Assembly: GCA_019416285.1 (NCBI GenBank)
Contig: DXXM01000001.1
Location: forward strand, 1-64,000
Direction: 5' to 3'
DNA from: Bacteroidales bacterium
GTDB lineage: Bacteria > Bacteroidota > Bacteroidia > Bacteroidales > Muribaculaceae
DNA: 64,000 bases
Part shown: piece by piece, positions 15,318-23,104 of the stretch
Layout of the letters: every line of letters begins with the position of its first letter
Position numbering within the stretch: the stretch's first letter is position 1
The notes under the pieces: generated by a model
What the model saw: only the letters and a program-made list of their open reading frames with translations
Told to the model about the DNA's origin: nothing
Databases searched by the model: none
Made by a program: the position numbers and the translations under genes

Positions 15318-15740
15318 TTATTTCTTATTGGGGTCCTCGCAGAGCTCGATGAGAGTGCCGCAGGTCGATTTCGGGTGAAGGAAGGCGATGTTGAGGCCCT
15401 CGGCACCCTTGCGGGGAGCTTTGTCGATGAGGCGGCAGCCCTTGCCCTCGACTTCGGCGAGTGCGTTGGCCACACCGTCCTCGATGGCGAAGGCGATGTG
15501 CTGGATTCCGCCGCGGCCACCGTTGTTGGCAATGAATTTCGAGATTGCGCTTTCGGGCGATGTGCCTTCAAGAAGCTCTATTTTGGTCTGGCCCACTTTG
15601 AAGAAAGCGGTGCGGACTTTCTGATCTTCAACTTCTTCGATGGCAAAACATTTAAGGCCAAGCGTGTTTTCGTAGAAAGCGATTGCTTCCTTAAGGTCGG
15701 GGACTGCGATACCCACGTGTTCAATGTGTGAAATATCCAT
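15318..15740 (-). CDS. mce: Methylmalonyl-CoA epimerase
   Basis: The enzyme interconverts the R and S forms of methylmalonyl-CoA, linking B12-dependent mutase to the decarboxylase. The 140-residue protein has the two-module VOC fold. Likely metal ligands are H7 in HIEHVGIAVPD, the histidine in GIQHIAFAIED (about residue 89) and the glutamate in TLIELCED near the C-terminus. It is the first gene of the operon, read from the promoter at 15835-15866, and mmdA follows after 53 bases. The mutase genes are not in this window. Confidence 0.93.
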   Translation of the reverse strand: MDISHIEHVGIAVPDLKEAIAFYENTLGLKCFAIEEVEDQKVRTAFFKVGQTKIELLEGTSPESAISKFIANNGGRGGIQHIAFAIEDGVANALAEVEGKGCRLIDKAPRKGAEGLNIAFLHPKSTCGTLIELCEDPNKK

Positions 15741-15786
15741 GATAATGTGTTTGGTTGAATGAATTTTGTCAGTAAAATATACGGTT

Positions 15787-15833
15787 AACGGTGAAAGGGG
15801 TGCTTCCGTTAGGAAACCATACCTTTCACCGTT
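15787..15833 (-). promoter_or_regulatory. Inverted repeat in the 5' leader of the mce operon
   Basis: Perfect 12-base arms AACGGTGAAAGG (15787-15798) and CCTTTCACCGTT (15822-15833) lie immediately downstream of the -7 element on the minus strand, across the likely transcription start. They could be a repressor site or a 5' stem-loop of the mRNA. Confidence 0.6.
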
Positions 15834-15834
15834 G

Positions 15835-15866
15835 CAAATTTAAGTATAAAAATCGGGTATGACAAA
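15835..15866 (-). promoter_or_regulatory. Promoter of the mce-mmdA-oadG-carrier-oadB operon
   Basis: On the minus strand TTTG (15866-15863), a 20-base spacer and TAAATTTG (15842-15835) match the Bacteroidota consensus. The mce ATG lies about 95 bases downstream. Confidence 0.75.
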
Positions 15867-15935
15867 CTAAAGGTTGTCGATAATGACCGAAAAATCAATA
15901 ATTATGTTGCATATCATACTTTTGTCCGCAGTAGC

Positions 15936-17534
15936 CTACGCCTTGGCTGCGACGGCTGCCTGCTCGATGGCGAGACCGCGTTTGTAGTTCTCGATGTAGA
16001 CGTTGAAGCCTTCGACTTCCTCGGGTGTGGGGGCGATTTCAGTGCCGGCGTCGCCGAGGAATACCGATTCGTTCAGGAAGCCTGCGAGCGAGAGCTTGCG
16101 GCCGTTGTTGACAAGGTATGAAGCGAGCAGAGCGATGCCCCATGCGCCGCCTTCGCCTGCCGTCTCCATGACAGAGATGGGCGAGTTGAGGGCTGCGGCG
16201 AGGATACGCTGACCCACGCCTTTGGTCTTGAACAGACCGCCGTGGCCGGTGATGCGGTCAACCTCGACTTTCTCTTCGTTGAAGAGGATGTCGTTGCCGA
16301 TTTTCAGCACACAGACAGCCGCATAGATGTTGGCACGCATGAAGTTGGCAAGGCTGAACTTGTCGGACGCGGAGCGCACGAACAGCGGACGTCCTTCGGC
16401 AAGACCGGTGATGGGCTCGCCTGAGAAGTAGTTGTAGGAGAGCAGACCGCCGCAGTCAGCGTCGCCCTTGAGGGCATTTTCGTAGAGCAGACCGTAGACC
16501 TGGTTCATGTTGACGGGTATGCCGAGGAGTTCCTGGTATTCCTTGAAGAGATTTACCCAAGCGTTGAGGTCGGAGGTACAGTTGTTGCAGTGCACCATAG
16601 CCACGAGACTGCCGTCGGGGGTAGTCACCATGTCAATCATCTCGTAGGGCTTCGAGAGCTCTTTCTCAAGCACAATCATCGAGAAGGATGAGGTGCCTGC
16701 CGAGACGTTGCCGGTGCGCTGGAGCACGGCGTTGGTGGCCACCATGCCTGTGCCTGCGTCGCCTTCCGGGGGACAGAAGGGTATGCCGGGCTTGAGATGA
16801 CCTGAGACGTCGAGACGCTTGGCGCCCTCGGCGGTGAGGGTGCCGCCATCGTCGCCTGCCACGAGGACTTCGGGCATGATCTCGAGAAGTTTCCAGGGGA
16901 AGCCCTTGGGCGCCACGAGATTGTCGAACTTCTCCACCATGGAGGCATAGTAGGTCTTGGTCTCGGGGTCGATGGGTATCATGCCGGAAGCATCGCCCAC
17001 GCCGAGCACCTTGCGGCCGGTGAGCTGCCAGTGGATATAACCCGCGAGGGTGGTCAGATAGTCGATGTCCTTCACGTGCTCCTCGCCGTTGAGGATGGCC
17101 TGATAGAGATGCGAGATGCTCCAGCGCAGGGGAATGTTGTAGACGAAGAGCTCCGAGAGTTCGGCCGCGGCCTTTCCGGTGTTGGTGTTGCGCCAGGTGC
17201 GGAAGGGGACGAGGATTTCCTCATTCTTGCCGAAGGGCATGTAGCCGTGCATCATCGCGCTGATGCCGATGGCGGCGAGGTTTTCGATTTCGATGTCGAA
17301 TTCCTTGCGGACATTGGCGCGGAGGTTGGCATAGCAGTCCTGGAGGCCATACCAGATGGCTTCGGTGCTGTATGTCCACAGACCGTCGGCGAGCTGGTTT
17401 TCCCACTCGTGACATCCCTGTGCGATGGGCTTGTTTTCCCCGTCGATGAGGACGGCTTTGATTCGGGTCGAGCCGAATTCAATGCCGAGTATCGCTTTGC
17501 CCTGTTCGATGGTTGATTTGGGGTCCAGTTTCAT
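15936..17534 (-). CDS. araB: FGGY-family carbohydrate kinase, probable L-ribulokinase
   Basis: The 532-residue protein has the FGGY kinase layout: N-terminal phosphate-binding strand ILGIEFGSTRIKAVLI (about 16-31), ISAMMHGYMPFG in the first lobe, and the C-terminal ATP-lobe segments VDRITGHGGLFKTKGVGQR, shown by its core ITGHGGLFKTKG, and MVTTPDGSLVAMVHCNNC. By sequence alone it could be taken for a xylulokinase; the neighbouring arabinose isomerase and AraR make ribulokinase the better call. It is the last gene of the operon, 10 bases after araA. No araD epimerase is next to it. Confidence 0.85.
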   Translation of the reverse strand: MKLDPKSTIEQGKAILGIEFGSTRIKAVLIDGENKPIAQGCHEWENQLADGLWTYSTEAIWYGLQDCYANLRANVRKEFDIEIENLAAIGISAMMHGYMPFGKNEEILVPFRTWRNTNTGKAAAELSELFVYNIPLRWSISHLYQAILNGEEHVKDIDYLTTLAGYIHWQLTGRKVLGVGDASGMIPIDPETKTYYASMVEKFDNLVAPKGFPWKLLEIMPEVLVAGDDGGTLTAEGAKRLDVSGHLKPGIPFCPPEGDAGTGMVATNAVLQRTGNVSAGTSSFSMIVLEKELSKPYEMIDMVTTPDGSLVAMVHCNNCTSDLNAWVNLFKEYQELLGIPVNMNQVYGLLYENALKGDADCGGLLSYNYFSGEPITGLAEGRPLFVRSASDKFSLANFMRANIYAAVCVLKIGNDILFNEEKVEVDRITGHGGLFKTKGVGQRILAAALNSPISVMETAGEGGAWGIALLASYLVNNGRKLSLAGFLNESVFLGDAGTEIAPTPEEVEGFNVYIENYKRGLAIEQAAVAAKA

Positions 17535-17544
17535 CGCTCAGGAA

Positions 17545-19080
17545 TTAGAGATAGAGTGACTTGTTGAGCATATAGTAGACCTCGCCCATGCGGAGTGAGT
17601 TCTTGAACGACTCGATAGTGGTGTTCTTGTCGATGTGTACCATCTCGATGCCTGCGATTTCCGCATAATCTTCCCAGAATTCGGGAGTGATGGCATAGGA
17701 GAAGCAAGAGTGGTGTGTGCCGCCGGCGAGAATCCATGCGGTAGCGCCTGTCTCGAAGTCGGGCTGGGGAATCCAGAGAGCCGAAGCCACGGGGAGTTTG
17801 GGCAGGGGCTTGGATTTGATGCACTCGACGTCGTTGACGATGAGACGGAAGCGGTTGCCCATGTCGACAACTGTAGCTGTGACGCCCGCGCCGGGCTTGG
17901 AGGTGAACACGAGACGTGCGGTCTGAGCCTTGCGGACACCGATTCCGAGGAAGTGTACCTCGAGGCGGGGACGCTCTTCGGCGATGAGGGGGCAGACTTC
18001 GAGCATGTGGGCCTGGAGGATGGAGCTCTCCTTGCCGTTGAAGTTGAGGGTGTAGTCCTCAAGGAATGAGCATCCGCCTTCCATGCCGCGGGTCATCACC
18101 CAGAGAGTGCGGTAGAGAGCGGCGGACTTCCAGTCGCCTTCGGCACCGAAGCCGTAGCCCTCGGCCATGAGGCGCTGTGAAGCGAGACCGGGAATCTGGT
18201 CGAAACCGCGGCCGGTCACGTCGATGTTCACGTCGCCGAGGTCGTCGAAGTTGGTTGTGAAGCCCTTGGCGCCCTTGTCCTTGAGCATGGCGCGGAGGGT
18301 GAGTTCAGCCTTGGCTGCGTTCCACACTTTGGTATATGCTTCGCTGTTCTTGTCTTCGAGAGCTGCGTCGTGGGCGTAGAGACGGAAGTATTCGGCTACG
18401 AGGGCGTCGACGTCGGCATTCTTGATTTCGTCGAAATACTTCATGAGCGAGCTGAAGGGCATGTAGTCTACATGGTAGCCGAGACGGATTTCAGCCTCAA
18501 CCTTGTCGCCGTCGGTCACAGCCACATTGTTCATCTGGTCGCCAAGACGGATGATGAGCATGTCCTGAGCGTCGGCCCAGCCGATGCAGACGCGCTGCCA
18601 TACGGCGATGCGCTTGAGGGTCTCGGGGTCCTTCCAGTAGCCGGTGACAACCTTGCGGCGCACACGCATGCGGGCGCAGATGTGGCCGAACTCGCGGTCG
18701 CCGTGGGCGCTCTGGTTGAGGTTCATGAAGTCCATGTCCATGGTGTCCCAGGGGATTTCGGCGTTGTACTGGGTGTGGAAGTGGAGGAGGGGCTTGGAGA
18801 GAATCTTGAGGCCGTGGATCCACATCTTGGCGGGTGAGAAGGTGTGCATCCAGGTGATGATACCTGCACAGCGGGGATCGTTGTTGGCGGCTTTCATGAT
18901 GTCCTCGACCTCGTGTGAGGAGTTGGCGGTGCCTTTGTAGACAACCTTTACGGGAAGAAGGCCTGAGTTATTGAGTCCGTCGACCATTTCTTTAGAGTGA
19001 GCGTCGACTGCCACCACTGCGTCACCTCCGTAAAGGAGCTGTGCGCCGGTGACCCACCATATTTCATAGTTTGAGTACAT
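17545..19080 (-). CDS. araA: L-arabinose isomerase
   Basis: The enzyme converts L-arabinose to L-ribulose with a divalent metal. The 511-residue protein, usual length for the family, has the catalytic glutamate segments GFGAEGDWKSAALYR (about 308-322) and CSFLEDYTLNF (about 337-347), then HMLEVCPLIAEERPRLEVH, given by its core EVCPLIAEERPR, and the metal-binding histidines in GGTHHSCFSY (about 459-468). It lies 44 bases after araR in the arabinose operon. Confidence 0.95.
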   Translation of the reverse strand: MYSNYEIWWVTGAQLLYGGDAVVAVDAHSKEMVDGLNNSGLLPVKVVYKGTANSSHEVEDIMKAANNDPRCAGIITWMHTFSPAKMWIHGLKILSKPLLHFHTQYNAEIPWDTMDMDFMNLNQSAHGDREFGHICARMRVRRKVVTGYWKDPETLKRIAVWQRVCIGWADAQDMLIIRLGDQMNNVAVTDGDKVEAEIRLGYHVDYMPFSSLMKYFDEIKNADVDALVAEYFRLYAHDAALEDKNSEAYTKVWNAAKAELTLRAMLKDKGAKGFTTNFDDLGDVNIDVTGRGFDQIPGLASQRLMAEGYGFGAEGDWKSAALYRTLWVMTRGMEGGCSFLEDYTLNFNGKESSILQAHMLEVCPLIAEERPRLEVHFLGIGVRKAQTARLVFTSKPGAGVTATVVDMGNRFRLIVNDVECIKSKPLPKLPVASALWIPQPDFETGATAWILAGGTHHSCFSYAITPEFWEDYAEIAGIEMVHIDKNTTIESFKNSLRMGEVYYMLNKSLYL

Positions 19081-19124
19081 AGCTTTGTAGGGTTTTAAAG
19101 GGATTGTTATAAATATAAGGTAAA

Positions 19125-19796
19125 TCAGATTTTGAATTTGGGGTGAGAGAGGTAGGCATTGTCATTGAAGCAGTAGAGGCTCGCGCCGCGGCGTGAACCG
19201 GTCTTGTCGATGAGGTCGGTTTTCTCGATGCAGTCCATTTCGGCCACACGTTTGCGGAAATTGCGCTTGTCGAGAGGCTCGCCGAGGATTGTCTCGTAGA
19301 GCGACTGGAGCTGTGTGAGGGTGAAAAGGGCCGGAAGGAGATTGAAGCCGATGGGCTCGTGCGAGCATTTGCTCCTGATGAGTCTGAGGGTCTTTTCGAC
19401 CATTTCGGGATGGTCGAAACCGAGCGGAGGCAGGTGGTTTATGTCGACCCACACCGCCTCGTGGGTGGCGAGGAGGTCCATGTTGTATTCGTCGGGGCCG
19501 AGGAGGGCGTAGTAGGCGACTGAAATCACTCTTTCGCCCGGGTCGCGGTCTACGGCGCCGAAAGCGTGGACCTGCTCCATGTAGATGTCCTCCAGACCCG
19601 TCAGCTGCCGGAGCACACGCCTTGCGGCGTCATCGACACTCTCATTTTCCTGGACGAAGCCGCCCATGACTGACCATTTGCCCTTTTCAGGCTCGAAACG
19701 GCGTTTGGTGAGGAGAAGGCAGAGCTTCCCCTCGACCAAGCCGAATATGATGCAGTCGACCGAGATGAAAAAACGCGGGTTGTTTGAATAGAACAT
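19125..19796 (-). CDS. araR: Nudix-type transcriptional regulator of arabinose use (AraR)
   Basis: The 223-residue protein has an N-terminal Nudix domain (about 1-145) and a C-terminal winged helix (about 155-223, NFRKRVAEMDCIEKTDL core). The Nudix box is degenerate: GGFVQENESVDDAARRVLRQL lacks the REUxEE glutamates, consistent with sugar sensing in place of hydrolysis. Bacteroidota AraR of this type represses the arabinose genes until L-arabinose binds; the assignment rests on domain layout and context. It lies 19 bases after the symporter gene, inside the operon it probably controls. Confidence 0.9.
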   Translation of the reverse strand: MFYSNNPRFFISVDCIIFGLVEGKLCLLLTKRRFEPEKGKWSVMGGFVQENESVDDAARRVLRQLTGLEDIYMEQVHAFGAVDRDPGERVISVAYYALLGPDEYNMDLLATHEAVWVDINHLPPLGFDHPEMVEKTLRLIRSKCSHEPIGFNLLPALFTLTQLQSLYETILGEPLDKRNFRKRVAEMDCIEKTDLIDKTGSRRGASLYCFNDNAYLSHPKFKI

Positions 19797-19815
19797 CGTC
19801 GGAACGTGTAGTTTA

Positions 19816-21597
19816 TTACCAGAAATAAATGTAGAAAGCGACGGTGATTGCGAGGATAATCACAGAGTTGATTACATCCCAGTGATTCCAGCTCGCGCGG
19901 GTCTCGGCACGCTGTTCGGGAGTGGAGGTGCCGAACACGAGGCCCTGGATTTTCTCGGGCTCGGGTGCCTTGGTGAAGAGCGACACAATCACGCCCACAG
20001 CGAGGCAGAACACGAGCATCCAGCCGCAGAAGAAGAGCCAGTTTTCAGCATAGAATAGGTTGAAGAAGATGTCATTCACACCGTTTTTCTGTGCCCATAA
20101 TCCCACAAAGTCGAGCTTGTTGCCGAAGGCATCCACTGTCGATAGTCCATCTTCCTTGAATTTTTCTGCACTGAAACCTGCGGCTGAGGCCGAAGTTGTG
20201 TACCAGATTTTCGCGCTTAGACGGGTAAGACCAATCAATAAGCCGGAAATCAGAGCCCACATACCGCCCTGTGCGGTGGCACGCTTCCAGAGGATACCGA
20301 TGAGGAAGGCTGCTGCGATACCCGGAGCGAGGACGGACTGCACATCCTGGAGGTATAGGTAGAGTACGTCACCGATTGAACGCATTACAGGTATCCAAAG
20401 TATACCAAGGATGACAATGACTACAGTTGCGCTTTGGCCTATACGCACGAGTTTCTTGGGATCGGTATCAGGCTTGAAACGCTGGTAGAAGTCTATGGTA
20501 AACAAAGCTGCTGATGAGTTGAACAATGACGCCAACGAGCTCATCAATGCTGCAAGGATTCCACAGACAATCAGACCCTTGATACCAGCCGGGAGCAGTT
20601 TTGCCACGAGAGTCGGGAAAGCTGCGTCAGAGTTAGGCAGCCCACCTTCGGTAAGCGGGAGAAAATCGCCGAGGTTCTGATGAAGGGCAAAGGCTATCAT
20701 GCCGGGAATGAGGAACAGGAAAACAGGCAACAACTTGAGATAGGCGCCGAAGATAGTGCCTCGACGTGACTCTTTCTCATCCTTGCCGGACAGTACACGC
20801 TGGACGATGAACTGGTCGGTACACCAGTACCAGAAACCGATGACGGCGGAGCCGATCAAGGCTCCAAGCCATGGATAATGCGAGTCACTGTTATCGCGGA
20901 TAAGACTTGTCATGGCGTCTCCGGCTTCGTTGACTTTCACTGCCGAGCAGATTCTCATCATTTCATCCCAGCCGCCGAGTTCCTTGAGGCCGAGCACGAG
21001 GATGATGAGTGAGCCGAGAAGCAGAATCGGTGTCTGAAGCACTGAGGTGTAGAGCACTGATTTCATACCGCCGAATATGGTGTAGAGAGCGGTGAGAAGC
21101 ACGAGGCCGATGGCTGCAATCCAGAAGAAATCCATGCCCCAAAGAGTCTCGATGCCGAATACCTCCTTGAACACGAGACCGCCGGCATAGACTGTCACGG
21201 CCACTTTGGTGAGCACATAGCTGATGAGCGAGATGGTGGCGAGGATGGTGCGCGACTGCGGGTTGAAGCGCTTTTCAAGGAATTCAGGCATGGTGTAGAC
21301 CATGGAGCGGGTGTAGAAGGGCACGAATACCCAGCCAAGGAGCAGAATCATCCAGCCCTGGATTTCCCAGTGGGCCATAGCCATACCGGACGAAGCTCCA
21401 GCGCCGGCGAGTCCGATAAGGTGTTCGGAACCGATGTTGGATGCGAAAATCGAGGCGCCGATTGCAATCCATGTTGCGTCTTTGCCTCCGAGGAAGTAGT
21501 CAGCGGCATCGTTCTGTTTCTGACGCATCACCCAGAGGATGACGCCTATGAGAGCGAGGGCAAAAATACCGATGACAACCCAGTCAAGTAATGCCAT
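19816..21597 (-). CDS. araT: Sodium/sugar symporter of the SSS family, probable arabinose transporter
   Basis: The 593-residue polytopic protein has about 14 membrane segments and SSS-family features: SIFASNIGSEHLIGLAGAGASSG near the N-terminus (core ASNIGSEHLIGLAG, about 52-65), GGMKSVLYTSVLQ and FWYWCTDQFIVQRVLSGKD (core YWCTDQFIVQRVL), close to vSGLT-like galactose and arabinose carriers. Sodium-coupled L-arabinose uptake is inferred from its place between galM and araR. Confidence 0.9.
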   Translation of the reverse strand: MALLDWVVIGIFALALIGVILWVMRQKQNDAADYFLGGKDATWIAIGASIFASNIGSEHLIGLAGAGASSGMAMAHWEIQGWMILLLGWVFVPFYTRSMVYTMPEFLEKRFNPQSRTILATISLISYVLTKVAVTVYAGGLVFKEVFGIETLWGMDFFWIAAIGLVLLTALYTIFGGMKSVLYTSVLQTPILLLGSLIILVLGLKELGGWDEMMRICSAVKVNEAGDAMTSLIRDNSDSHYPWLGALIGSAVIGFWYWCTDQFIVQRVLSGKDEKESRRGTIFGAYLKLLPVFLFLIPGMIAFALHQNLGDFLPLTEGGLPNSDAAFPTLVAKLLPAGIKGLIVCGILAALMSSLASLFNSSAALFTIDFYQRFKPDTDPKKLVRIGQSATVVIVILGILWIPVMRSIGDVLYLYLQDVQSVLAPGIAAAFLIGILWKRATAQGGMWALISGLLIGLTRLSAKIWYTTSASAAGFSAEKFKEDGLSTVDAFGNKLDFVGLWAQKNGVNDIFFNLFYAENWLFFCGWMLVFCLAVGVIVSLFTKAPEPEKIQGLVFGTSTPEQRAETRASWNHWDVINSVIILAITVAFYIYFW

Positions 21598-21656
21598 AGT
21601 TTTCTAAGGATTATTAAGGTTATGAATTCGAGTTAGATTCTGTTGGAGTGTGGTTA

Positions 21657-22838
21657 CTATTTCTTGTCTGTTGAGAACGCGAATACGGTGTGGCTTCTGT
21701 AGGTGTCGCCGGGACGTAGGAGGGTCGAGGGCCATTCGGGTTTGTTGGGGCTGTCGGGATAGTGCTGGGTCTCGAGGCAGATGCCGGCGCGCTGGTTGTA
21801 GACCTTGCCTCCCTTGCCAGTCACGGTGCCGTCGAGGAAGTTGCCGGAGTAAACCTGGATGCCGGGTTCATCGGTGTAGACGTTGAGCACGATGCCGGTC
21901 GAGGGTGACTGGAGGGTGGCGGCAGGAGCGGTGATGTCGCCCTTGGTGTCGAGCACCCAGTTGTGGTCATAGCCGTTGCCGTTCTTTATCTGCTCGAAGT
22001 CAGTCTCGTTGATGCGCTCGCCGATTACGCGGAGTGTGGTGAAGTCCATGGGAGTGCCGGCCACGGGGAGGATTTCTCCGGTGGTCATGAATGTGGAGTC
22101 AACCGGGGTGTAGGTAGCAGCGTTGACATAGAGCTGATTGTCGGTGATGGGAGCCGAGGGGTCGCCGTTGAGGTTAAAGTAGGCGTGGTTTGTCATGTTG
22201 ATGACGGTGGGCTTGTCGGTAGTGGCTTCGTAGGCGATGTCGAGGCGGTTGTCGGCGGTGAGGGTGTAGGTCACGGTTGCGGTGACGTTGCCGGGGAAGT
22301 TGTTGTCGCCGTCGGGCGAGTGCATGGTGAGCACCACGGTGGAGTCGTTGGGCTGCTCGGCGTCATAGACCTGATACTGCCAGCCGGTGGGACCTCCGTG
22401 GAGGCAGTGGCCGAAGTTGTTCTGAGGAAGCTGGATGGTGTCGCCGTCGATGACGAGGTGTCCCTGGTTGATTCGGTTGGCGTAGCGGCCTATGGCTGCG
22501 CTGAAATCGGTCTGATTGTTTTCGGGATAGTAGGCTGCGATGCTGTCGAAACCGAGGACTACGTCGCGGAAGTTGCCGTCGCGGTCAGGCACGGTTAGCG
22601 AGACGATGCGTCCGCCGAAGTTGGTTATGCAGGCTTCCATGCCGTTGGCGTTTTCGAGGATGTAGAGTGCGGTCTGCTTGCCGTCGCGCTCTCCCGCGAA
22701 CTTCGCAGGGTCGATACCTGATTTGGTGAGGGTGGCTTCTTTCTGCTGGCTGCATCCTGTGGAAGTCAGCATGACACCGGCTCCCGCCAGGAGAATACCG
22801 GCGCTGAGAGCTGTCATTTTAGTGAAGATCCGTTTCAT
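21657..22838 (-). CDS. galM: Aldose 1-epimerase, exported as a lipoprotein
   Basis: GalM interconverts the alpha and beta anomers of aldoses. From ATG 22838 the product is 393 residues with a lipoprotein signal ending LTSTGC, then the epimerase domain with NRINQGHLVIDGD, LHGGPTGW and NMTNHAYFNLNGD (general acid and base histidines), ending with QVYSGNF and LETQHYPDSPNKPEWPS (core ETQHYPDSPN). A longer frame starts at 22943, but that start falls inside the operator palindrome, so 22838 is preferred. It is the first gene of the arabinose operon and may prepare the sugar anomer outside the inner membrane. Confidence 0.92.
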   Translation of the reverse strand: MKRIFTKMTALSAGILLAGAGVMLTSTGCSQQKEATLTKSGIDPAKFAGERDGKQTALYILENANGMEACITNFGGRIVSLTVPDRDGNFRDVVLGFDSIAAYYPENNQTDFSAAIGRYANRINQGHLVIDGDTIQLPQNNFGHCLHGGPTGWQYQVYDAEQPNDSTVVLTMHSPDGDNNFPGNVTATVTYTLTADNRLDIAYEATTDKPTVINMTNHAYFNLNGDPSAPITDNQLYVNAATYTPVDSTFMTTGEILPVAGTPMDFTTLRVIGERINETDFEQIKNGNGYDHNWVLDTKGDITAPAATLQSPSTGIVLNVYTDEPGIQVYSGNFLDGTVTGKGGKVYNQRAGICLETQHYPDSPNKPEWPSTLLRPGDTYRSHTVFAFSTDKK

Positions 22839-22925
22839 GGTCGGCGAATTGATAATTTTTTTGTGATGAAGGTTAGAGGTTATAGTTTTTTTATCTTGAT
22901 TCAGGTGAATTTCAGGTAGTAATAT

Positions 22926-22950
22926 AATAAGTGTAGATTTCACACTTATT
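22926..22950 (-). promoter_or_regulatory. Candidate AraR operator palindrome
   Basis: A perfect inverted repeat AATAAGTGT (22926-22934), AGATTTC, ACACTTATT (22942-22950) lies just downstream of the operon's -7 element, at the likely transcription start. Location, symmetry and the araR gene in the same operon make AraR the best candidate binder. The binder itself is inferred. Confidence 0.65.
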
Positions 22951-22958
22951 TGTGCCTA

Positions 22959-22989
22959 CAAATATACAGACACTCCGCAAGGTGACAAA
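22959..22989 (-). promoter_or_regulatory. Promoter of galM-araT-araR-araA-araB
   Basis: On the minus strand TTTG (22989-22986), a 19-base spacer and TATATTTG (22966-22959) give an exact Bacteroidota consensus promoter. The galM ATG at 22838 is about 115 bases downstream. Confidence 0.8.
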
Positions 22990-23017
22990 AAAAATTACTA
23001 TGTTCTACAACATAAAA

Positions 23018-23049
23018 AACCTCCGCATGACAGTAATGTTGCGGAGGTT
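23018..23049 (-). terminator. Terminator of the RNase G gene
   Basis: Arms AACCTCCGCA (23018-23027) and TGCGGAGGTT (23040-23049) form a hairpin; on the minus strand it is followed by a run of T, as in an intrinsic terminator. It lies 55 bases past the rng stop and just upstream of the arabinose promoter. Confidence 0.8.
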
Positions 23050-23104
23050 AACGTTTTTGATTCATACAGACATGCGCCGGCAGTGTGGTGCGGCGGCAGT
23101 CGCG

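Noticed and set aside
15741..15935. Cobalamin riboswitch before mce
   Set aside because: The leader is under 100 bases and shows only one simple palindrome, without the B12 box or the multi-stem core.
22839..22943. Longer galM start at 22943
   Set aside because: The start would fall inside the palindrome at the transcription start, and the added stretch hides the lipoprotein signal that begins at 22838.
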